A DNA stretch of 64,000 nt. Source: UBA7434 sp042090785 (GTDB lineage Bacteria > Pseudomonadota > Gammaproteobacteria > Pseudomonadales > UBA7434). Each line of letters opens with the position of its first letter. The first letter of the stretch is position 1. Of this stretch, positions 16,763-23,305 are shown piece by piece. The notes under the pieces were generated by a model. That model was not told where the DNA came from. It did no database searches and saw only the letters and a program-made list of their open reading frames with translations. The stretch spans positions 29,219 to 93,218 of the forward strand of contig JBELIP010000007.1 of the NCBI GenBank assembly GCA_042090785.1, read 5' to 3'. Both the position numbers and the translations under genes were made by a program.

Positions 16763-17030
16763 TACAGACTCCGACTGACTATTATTTATTGAGTTGCTCG
16801 AACAACTATCCCTCGTTTTCAGTGTTACTTTCACTGGCCGAATAGACTCAAATATTCATGTTTATTGTGTTTCCTTACTTTGAGGTTAGCGCAAATCTCA
16901 CAGGAATCCAGAGTAACGGCGCACAAATACGAATAAAATTTAAACAATTTACATGACTTTACACTATAAGAATAAAAAATGAAGTTGATACAAGGCGCAG
17001 AAGGCCCATTACTCGGTAATGGAGACCGCT

Positions 17031-17060
17031 AAAAAGGTTTAATCTAAAAAGCTTTAATCT
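17031..17060. repeat. 15-bp tandem repeat at the 3' end of fliJ
   Basis: AAAAAGGTTTAATCT and AAAAAGCTTTAATCT are adjacent (17031-17045, 17046-17060) and differ at one base. The second copy reaches into the fliJ stop codon. The rest of the roughly 295-base spacer up to hsbA shows no gene, and I see no clear promoter in it. Confidence 0.8.
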
Positions 17061-17508
17061 AACGGGCTTTTAATGTTTGATGTAAGGCATTCCAACGGTC
17101 ATCGTTTTCTCGATCAGCTTTAAGCGATTCACGATGTTTTTCTTCTTGGCGGGCAGTATGAACTAGGTCCTGTAAACGCCGCTGTCGAGCATGCAACTGA
17201 GACCAAGCTGCATTATCCGCCTGACAGTGATCATTAGCTCGATCAAAATGCTGTTTTTGTAGTTCTGTCGCATAAGAAAGATCATTCATAAAACAACTAA
17301 AGTTTTGTAACTCATTCACCGCAACCGCACTTTTCTCGACGCCAACACCTTGAGCATATTCGTTTTGGTAAGACGCCAAGCGCTCAAGCGAAAGACGGTT
17401 TTGCTCTAACGTGGCTTGACTCTGCTGCAGGCGTATTAATTGCTGCTGTTCACGCAACGCAGCTAATCGCGCAACAACCGCCAAACGTTTTGACTTAGCG
17501 GCTGCCAA
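17059..17508 (-). CDS. fliJ: Flagellar export chaperone FliJ
   Basis: FliJ is a coiled-coil protein that acts as the central stalk of the FliI ATPase ring. The product is 149 residues, almost wholly helical, rich in Gln/Leu/Arg with heptad patterns throughout. I place the start at the TTG at 17508, inside the end of fliI. An ideal GGAGGT lies seven bases upstream, and the resulting MAAAKSKRLAVV matches FliJ N-termini. A longer frame to 17556 is a poorer match. It overlaps fliI by 14 bases. Confidence 0.88.
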   Translation of the reverse strand: MAAAKSKRLAVVARLAALREQQQLIRLQQSQATLEQNRLSLERLASYQNEYAQGVGVEKSAVAVNELQNFSCFMNDLSYATELQKQHFDRANDHCQADNAAWSQLHARQRRLQDLVHTARQEEKHRESLKADRENDDRWNALHQTLKAR

Positions 17509-18904
17509 GTGCAATACCTCCAGCACGCGGCGCTTCAACCACATCGCTCTCAACACGAGCTGTAGACGCTGGCTGCTCTTCTGCTTCTACCGGCTCTAAT
17601 ATTGTTAACAACTGCCCAAGACTATTTAATAAATCACTGGGTTCGTAAAGCCCTTGCGATAAAAACGCATTAATTTGTGGTTGCCTTGCTATCGCTAAAT
17701 CAGTAATGGGATCGATACCCGATGTATAGGCACCAACGCTAATAAGGTCTTTACTTTCTTCATAGCGTGAATACAACTGCTTAACCTGATTAGCCGCCAA
17801 CAAATGTTCGGCAGAAACAATACTCGCCATAGACCGACTAATCGATGCTTGAATATCGACGGCAGGATAAATACCTTGGCCAGCAATGTCACGCGACAAA
17901 ACAATATGACCATCAAGAATAGCGCGGGCAGAGTCAGCAATCGGATCTGTTAGATCATCACCTTCAACTAATACCGTGTAAAAAGCCGTAACCGACCCGC
18001 CATTGCCTAAACCGTTACCTGCACGCTCAACAAGCTGTGGTAAACGAGCAAAAACCGATGGTGGATAGCCTCTTGTTGCCGGGGGCTCTCCCGTTGCCAA
18101 AGCAATTTCACGCTGCGCCTGCGCATAGCGCGTTAAAGAATCAAACAATAGTAAGGTCTTTTTACCCTTATCACGAAAATGTTCAGATAAACGCGTGGCG
18201 TACATGCCTGCTCGTAATCGCATTACGGGGGTTTCATCGGCTGGCGCAGCCACAACAATCGTTTTACCCATACCGTGCGAACCAAGATTATTTTCTACAA
18301 ACTCTCGAACCTCTTTGCCGCGCTCTCCCACTAAAGCAACAATAACAATATCCGCCTCGGTAAAGCGTGTCATCATGCCAAGTAAAATACTCTTACCCAC
18401 ACCACTGCCAGCAAACAAACCTACACGTTGCCCACAACCAATGGTTAAAGAAGCGTTTATCGAACAAACACCCACATCAAGAGGCTCGCTGATAGGCTGA
18501 CGGAGTAAGGGATTAATCGGTTCAGGATGAAATTTTATTGCTTCGCAGTGACCAATCGGCCCTTTGCTATCTAACGGCTTGCCTGTGCCATCAATAATAC
18601 GCCCCAATAAAGCATCACCGGCTGGTACGTTGTCACTGGCAACTAAAGGAATAACGCGGGCGCCGGGTTTAACCGATGCAAAAGGTCTTAATGGCATTAA
18701 ATAACTGATATCAGCATCAAAGCCAACCACTTCAACTTCAAAACTGCTTTGCTCGCCATCATCAACTAAGCAGCGCGCACCCAATGCTAAATTAATACCA
18801 CGTGCCTCTAGAGTTAAACCAACAACGCGGGCAATGTAACCCACTGCAACGGGTTTAGCGGGCTCAATGCCATCGCTTAAGCAGCGGTTAAAATAATCAA
18901 GCAT
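17495..18904 (-). CDS. fliI: Flagellum-specific ATPase FliI
   Basis: FliI is the F1-beta-like hexameric ATPase that unloads chaperones and unfolds export substrates. At 469 residues it is normal in length. Walker A is GLFAGSGVGKS, Walker B region LLLFDSLTRYAQ, and the type III ATPase signature PSVFARLPQLVERAG and GDDLTDPIADSARAILDGHIVLSR are intact. The ATG at 18904 shares one base with the fliH stop (TGATG); a GTG one codon upstream is possible. It lies between fliH and fliJ. Confidence 0.97.
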   Translation of the reverse strand: MLDYFNRCLSDGIEPAKPVAVGYIARVVGLTLEARGINLALGARCLVDDGEQSSFEVEVVGFDADISYLMPLRPFASVKPGARVIPLVASDNVPAGDALLGRIIDGTGKPLDSKGPIGHCEAIKFHPEPINPLLRQPISEPLDVGVCSINASLTIGCGQRVGLFAGSGVGKSILLGMMTRFTEADIVIVALVGERGKEVREFVENNLGSHGMGKTIVVAAPADETPVMRLRAGMYATRLSEHFRDKGKKTLLLFDSLTRYAQAQREIALATGEPPATRGYPPSVFARLPQLVERAGNGLGNGGSVTAFYTVLVEGDDLTDPIADSARAILDGHIVLSRDIAGQGIYPAVDIQASISRSMASIVSAEHLLAANQVKQLYSRYEESKDLISVGAYTSGIDPITDLAIARQPQINAFLSQGLYEPSDLLNSLGQLLTILEPVEAEEQPASTARVESDVVEAPRAGGIALGSR

Positions 18905-19644
18905 CACTCATGCTCATTGAGCGCAAAAGTCGCATCAAGAATGGATGTCATACGCGAAGAGCGGGTAAAATCAACTAAACTATTAGCACTTTCTATGCGG
19001 CAATCGCCAAGTGTTAATTGCTCATCGGCACGTAACGGCCAACTGTCCTGAACAAAACCAGGAATCGATTCAAATACGGCAAGGTCTTTAGGGTTAAGAT
19101 AAATTTTGATATCAGACTCGCCAATTGGCAAGGCATCAATGGCTTCATTAACCACTTTTTGAATACTACTGTTGTCACTTAATAATTCACGATAACACAC
19201 ACGCTCTGAAATCTTGGCAACTAACTGGGACAACACCTTTTGCAACTCTTCGCGCTGATGGCCAAGCGGCTGAACAATAGATTCAATAAGCTGCGTTAAT
19301 GAAAGTTGCTGGTCGGCCAATACGGCTTGAGCATGCTGCTCTACAGTTTCTCGCGCCCGCGATTCACCTTCGGCATAACCTTTCTCATAGCCATCAATAC
19401 GGCCTTCTTTAAAGCCAGCTTCTCGAGCTTCAGCGGTTAATTGTTCAAGCTGGCCAGCGGTCATGGCGCGACTTAAACGTAAAGGGGAAGGTTGTGATTT
19501 TAATGCAGCCGAAGGCCGCTGTGAAAAACCCGATAATTGCCCAGGCTCATCAGCACCGCTTACGATATGCTTAGCCTTAAACTCGGGTAAAAGCCATGGC
19601 TCTGCTGTTGTCACCTGCTCAACCGGCAAGACATTATCTGTCAT
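18904..19644 (-). CDS. fliH: Flagellar export ATPase regulator FliH
   Basis: FliH is the peripheral stalk that links FliI to the C-ring protein FliN. The 246-residue protein has a low-complexity N-terminus and a central helix with repeated small-residue motifs (EAREAGFKEGRIDGYEKGYAEGESRARE), the GxxxG pattern typical of FliH. A C-terminal V-ATPase E-like domain follows. ATG at 19644. It lies between fliG and fliI, coupled to fliI. Confidence 0.94.
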   Translation of the reverse strand: MTDNVLPVEQVTTAEPWLLPEFKAKHIVSGADEPGQLSGFSQRPSAALKSQPSPLRLSRAMTAGQLEQLTAEAREAGFKEGRIDGYEKGYAEGESRARETVEQHAQAVLADQQLSLTQLIESIVQPLGHQREELQKVLSQLVAKISERVCYRELLSDNSSIQKVVNEAIDALPIGESDIKIYLNPKDLAVFESIPGFVQDSWPLRADEQLTLGDCRIESANSLVDFTRSSRMTSILDATFALNEHE

Positions 19645-19697
19645 ACTGCGTCTCTAATAAAAAAGTGCGATATCCAAAAAATAGAACCCATAAGTTC

Positions 19698-19769
19698 TCT
19701 AGAATCAATCAACTTTCTAGAATCAATTAACTTTCTAGAATCAATCAACTTTCTAGAATCAATCAACTA
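19698..19769. repeat. Four 18-bp tandem repeats between fliG and fliH
   Basis: TCTAGAATCAATCAACTT is repeated four times (19698, 19716, 19734, 19752), with one or two differences among copies. The array fills half of the 142-base fliG-fliH spacer. Each copy starts with the palindrome TCTAGA. It is non-coding and close to perfect, so it is young or maintained. Confidence 0.93.
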
Positions 19770-19786
19770 TAAATCCAAGAATAAAA

Positions 19787-20800
19787 CTAAAGCATCTCTT
19801 CGCCAGAGCCGCCTAAAATAATCTCTCCCGCCTCAGCCATACGCCTTGCTACTGTGAGAATTTCTTTCTGTGCCGCTTCAACATCACTCAACTTGGTTGG
19901 TCCAGAAGCTTCGAGATCATCACGCAGCAAGTCTGCGGCACGGGACGACATATTGTTATAAATTTTTTCACGTAATTCTTCGTCAGCACCTTTTAAAGCA
20001 ATCACCAACACATCAGTTGAAATTTCGCGCAACAAGGTTTGAATACCGCGGTCATCAACATCCATTAAGTTAGCAAATACAAACATCAAGTCTTGAATGG
20101 TTTCCGCTAGCTCACCATCAACCTCAGTTAAAGCATCCATTAACTCCGATTCAATAGTGCCATCGAGATTCGTCATAATATCAGCAGCCACTTTAGTGCC
20201 ACCTATACGACGTTTTTGTGCCGATGAGCCACCAGAGAATTGGCGCTCGAGAATATTATTTAATTCATTCAGTGCATCAGGCTGCACGGTATCGAGTTTA
20301 GCAACACGAATAACGACGTCTAAGCGCATATTTTCAGGCAAATAAGAAAGCACCTCGGCCGAAAGATCACCTTCTAGGTAAGCAATAACAATCGCTTGAA
20401 TTTGCGGATGTTCTTGCTTAATAACATCAGATATCGCTCGCGCATCCATCCATTTAAGCGTATCCAAACCCTGCGTATTACCGCCTAATAAAATTCTATC
20501 AATAATGCCCGATGCTTTTTCCGCACCCAACGCTTTAGTAAGCATGTTGCGCACATAACTATCGGCGCCAATACCAAAGCCTGTTGTGTTAGTAATTTCA
20601 GAAATAAACGCATTAAAAACAGCGGCTACTTTTTCGCGTTTAACATCGCTAAGCACAGCCATAGCGGTACCAATGCGTTGCACTTCTTTGGGCCCTAACT
20701 GTTTTAATATGCTCGCGGCGGCCTCTTCGCCCACCGTTAACAATAAAATCGAAGCTTTTTCGATATAGGGAATAGATTCAGCTAATTTATTATCACTCAC
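19787..20800 (-). CDS. fliG: Flagellar motor switch protein FliG
   Basis: FliG couples the stators to the MS ring and is the torque-generating rotor protein. It is 337 residues with the three armadillo-like domains, the EHPQ motif (KQEHPQIQAIVIAYL) in the middle domain and the charged C-terminal helix (DEELREKIYNNMSSRAADLLRDDLE) that meets MotA. The start is a GTG at 20800, eight bases inside fliF, which suggests coupled translation. Confidence 0.97.
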   Translation of the reverse strand: MSDNKLAESIPYIEKASILLLTVGEEAAASILKQLGPKEVQRIGTAMAVLSDVKREKVAAVFNAFISEITNTTGFGIGADSYVRNMLTKALGAEKASGIIDRILLGGNTQGLDTLKWMDARAISDVIKQEHPQIQAIVIAYLEGDLSAEVLSYLPENMRLDVVIRVAKLDTVQPDALNELNNILERQFSGGSSAQKRRIGGTKVAADIMTNLDGTIESELMDALTEVDGELAETIQDLMFVFANLMDVDDRGIQTLLREISTDVLVIALKGADEELREKIYNNMSSRAADLLRDDLEASGPTKLSDVEAAQKEILTVARRMAEAGEIILGGSGEEML

Positions 20801-22529
20801 TGGCAGACCAACCTTGTATCACTTGCGCTACCCGATCAGGATCATCGGCAACCATACTACGCACCATTTCTATTTGATCTTCTAAACGATCTTCTGGTGA
20901 TGGTAATAAATTTTTGTTTTGCGAATTTAGCGTAACTTTGCCATCGGGGCCAATGGTTTCAGTTAAACCCTCAGCATTGGCAATAACCGCATTTAGAGCT
21001 GCTTGATGCCGACCTTCCAACTCTTTAATTTTTTGTGAATTCTCTGTTAAACGGTTTAAAGTCGGTCGTAAAACCATAAAGATAACCATTAAGAATGCGG
21101 CGACACCTAAAAACCATTTTAACCCTAACCAGAAAATATTTTGCTCCCAAAATTTAAGCGCTATGGGTGCTTCGATTTCTGGTTCAATACGTAAAAACGG
21201 CGTGTTAACAACAATGACTTTATCGCCGCGCGTCACATCATAGCCAACCGCGTTTTGAACTAACACCGTTAAGCGCTCTAAGTCGGCAGTTTCCCAAGGC
21301 AGCTTACCATTTCGCAGAGTTTGAGCTACTTCACCTTCTTCCTCGTCAACGGTTGAAGCGTTTTCATCGGCGAGCAAGTCATCGACAGCAACCGCAACGG
21401 TCATGCGACGGACTTCACCTACCGCATTTCGGGTATAGCTAATCGTTCGATCAACCTCAAAATTACGGGTTTCTAAAACTCTTGAGCGGGTGGGCTCGGA
21501 CAGCGCTTTACCGGTTACTGGGTCAATACGAGCACCAGCGTTACCCGTTAAAGGCGGTTGATTACTTAATGCCCCAGGCACACCATTTGAATCATCACCC
21601 AGCTGCGTTCGCTCACTGGTTGTTTGCTCGCTTCTAATGGCAGGTAAATCGGGATTGAACACTTCAGCGGTTTGTTCAACACGCGTAAAATCTAAATCAA
21701 TAGACACTTCAGCTCTAAATTTTTGGTCACCAACAATTGGCGCTAGCAAACCATTAACGCGCTGCAATAAGTCGGCTTCAATTTGACGCGTATATTCAAT
21801 CTGACGTGCCGCCTCGGCATATTTAGGGTCGCTATCAAAATCCGACAATAAGTTACCCCGTTGATCAACCACCGTGACGTTGCGCAGGTTTAATTCAGGA
21901 ACGCTAGACACCACCAAATTAGCAACCGCTCTTACTTGCTCATCGCTGACAGTGCGGCCTTGAAACGCCTCAATAAAAACCGATGCCCGAGGTTCGCGCT
22001 TATCACGAAGAAACACGGTTGATTTAGGAATAGCTAAATGCACACGTGCAGAACGCACGGCGGCAATACTACTAATTGTGCGCGCTAATTCACCCTCTAA
22101 GCTACGACGGTAACGCGCATTTTCCATAAACTGGCTGGTACCTAGTGGCTGCTCTTCATCGAGCAGTTCAAAGCCGATATTACGATCTGCTGGCATACCT
22201 GCAGACGCCAAACTAAGGCGTGCCTGATGAATTTGATCAGCGCTAACCAACAAAGCGCCAGAGCGATTATCAATGCGATAATCGATAGCATTAGAATCTA
22301 ACACTTCCATAATACTGGTTGAATCAAGCCTATCGAGGCTGGAATACAAAGGTTTAAAGTCTTTATCGACCATAAGCCATAACGCCAAGGCCACGCCAAT
22401 GGCAACGCTAGCGGCAAGACCAAACATCAAACCGATCTGACGACCAAACTCAAGATTTAAAAAACTTTCAAAGGTACCCGCTGCTGGGGACTCTGTTACG
22501 GCGGGATCTGTTGCTATGTTCTCTGCCAT
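20793..22529 (-). CDS. fliF: Flagellar MS-ring protein FliF
   Basis: FliF forms the MS ring in the inner membrane, the base on which the motor and export gate assemble. The 578-residue protein has two membrane segments (about 32-54 and 447-470) that flank the periplasmic ring-building domains. The EGELARTISSIAAVRSARVHLA motif and a C-terminal FliG-binding peptide (PDRVAQVIQGW) are present. ATG at 22529. Between fliE and fliG. Confidence 0.97.
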   Translation of the reverse strand: MAENIATDPAVTESPAAGTFESFLNLEFGRQIGLMFGLAASVAIGVALALWLMVDKDFKPLYSSLDRLDSTSIMEVLDSNAIDYRIDNRSGALLVSADQIHQARLSLASAGMPADRNIGFELLDEEQPLGTSQFMENARYRRSLEGELARTISSIAAVRSARVHLAIPKSTVFLRDKREPRASVFIEAFQGRTVSDEQVRAVANLVVSSVPELNLRNVTVVDQRGNLLSDFDSDPKYAEAARQIEYTRQIEADLLQRVNGLLAPIVGDQKFRAEVSIDLDFTRVEQTAEVFNPDLPAIRSEQTTSERTQLGDDSNGVPGALSNQPPLTGNAGARIDPVTGKALSEPTRSRVLETRNFEVDRTISYTRNAVGEVRRMTVAVAVDDLLADENASTVDEEEGEVAQTLRNGKLPWETADLERLTVLVQNAVGYDVTRGDKVIVVNTPFLRIEPEIEAPIALKFWEQNIFWLGLKWFLGVAAFLMVIFMVLRPTLNRLTENSQKIKELEGRHQAALNAVIANAEGLTETIGPDGKVTLNSQNKNLLPSPEDRLEDQIEMVRSMVADDPDRVAQVIQGWSASE

Positions 22530-22590
22530 GATTTTTGTCTATCGTTCCAGTTAGAATTTTTAATAGTAAACGCTGGTTATGCAAGACCTA

Positions 22591-22968
22591 TTAGATAGGC
22601 ATATTCATAATATCTTCATAGGCGTTAACTAATTTATTACGCACTTCTGTCATTGCCTCAAAAGCTACACCGGCTTTTTCTGAAGCAACAACCACTTGCG
22701 ATAAAGTAACATTCGGGTCACCAAGTTGAAAAGATTCAGCCAGCTGGCTAGATTCTTTTTGAACAGAATTAACTTGATTAACTGCATTGCTGAGTAACTG
22801 CTGAAATTCGACACCACGAGACTCTGTGACTTTATTAATGCCATTTGTACCAGCGACATCACCGGCGGCAGTTGCCGGTTCAAAGCCTTGAGCGCGACTT
22901 TTTAAAGCTCGCATTTCATTGAGGACTTGGCTGATATCTGGGCGACCCATATCTACGCGATTAGTCAT
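22591..22968 (-). CDS. fliE: Flagellar hook-basal body protein FliE
   Basis: FliE joins the MS ring to the proximal rod and is the first rod protein exported. It is 125 residues from the ATG at 22968, preferred because GGAG sits six bases upstream; a TTG four codons earlier is the alternative. The conserved C-terminal half reads VNSVQKESSQLAESFQLGDP and VEFQQLLS, ending in VNAYEDIMNMPI. It is the promoter-proximal gene of the cluster. Confidence 0.96.
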   Translation of the reverse strand: MTNRVDMGRPDISQVLNEMRALKSRAQGFEPATAAGDVAGTNGINKVTESRGVEFQQLLSNAVNQVNSVQKESSQLAESFQLGDPNVTLSQVVVASEKAGVAFEAMTEVRNKLVNAYEDIMNMPI

Positions 22969-22994
22969 CTGGTTCTCCAAGTGCGCGTTGCGCT

Positions 22995-23081
22995 GTCAAT
23001 TATTTGTCATCCCCGTTCAATCGGTGGCGGGCATTGCCGGCAATCGCTGACAATCACACACTGACTCGTCGACAAATTGAC
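22995..23081 (-). promoter_or_regulatory. Possible FleQ half-sites in the fliE leader
   Basis: GTCAATTATTTGTC (22995-23008) on the plus strand and GTCAATTTGTCGAC on the minus strand (23068-23081) each contain an intact GTCAAT half of the FleQ consensus GTCAATNNATTGAC; the other half is imperfect. A perfect 12-bp palindrome, ATTGCCGGCAAT, lies between them at 23033-23044. All are between the predicted promoter and the fliE start. Regulator identity is inference. Confidence 0.3.
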
Positions 23082-23116
23082 TTTATCAACGGGCGAGGAC
23101 ATTCTTTATTGGATAA

Positions 23117-23132
23117 TGCATTAAGCGCGCCA
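23117..23132 (-). promoter_or_regulatory. Probable sigma-54 promoter of fliE
   Basis: The minus strand reads TGGCGCGCTTAATGCA, with GG-N10-GC spacing and only single departures from each half of TGGCAC-N5-TTGCA. It lies about 150 bases upstream of the fliE ATG and is the best candidate to drive fliE-fliJ. No fleQ or fleSR genes are present upstream; the next gene is alaS. Confidence 0.55.
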
Positions 23133-23211
23133 AGTTTTAAGCGGTGGTTAACTTGAAGGTGTTACTGTATGAAAATTGATCTACGAGGAGGTTTGCTTTT
23201 TTGGTTTAGGT

Positions 23212-23284
23212 TCAAGGTCAAGAGATAGTCGGGCCACCCCAACTATCTCTTGACCTTGATCTTGATCTTAACTTTAACTTTAAC
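23212..23284. repeat. 18-bp hairpin joined to hexamer repeats after alaS
   Basis: TCAAGGTCAAGAGATAGT (23212-23229) and its exact inverse (23242-23259) form an 18-bp perfect stem around a 12-base GC-rich loop. The right arm runs into six hexamers (23249-23284: CTTGAC, CTTGAT twice, CTTAAC, TTTAAC twice). It lies between the alaS stop and the fliE promoter. It may stop read-through from alaS, but no T run follows on the minus strand. A related palindrome is at 30259-30278. Confidence 0.8.
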
Positions 23285-23305
23285 TACGACCCAAAACTAA
23301 AACAC

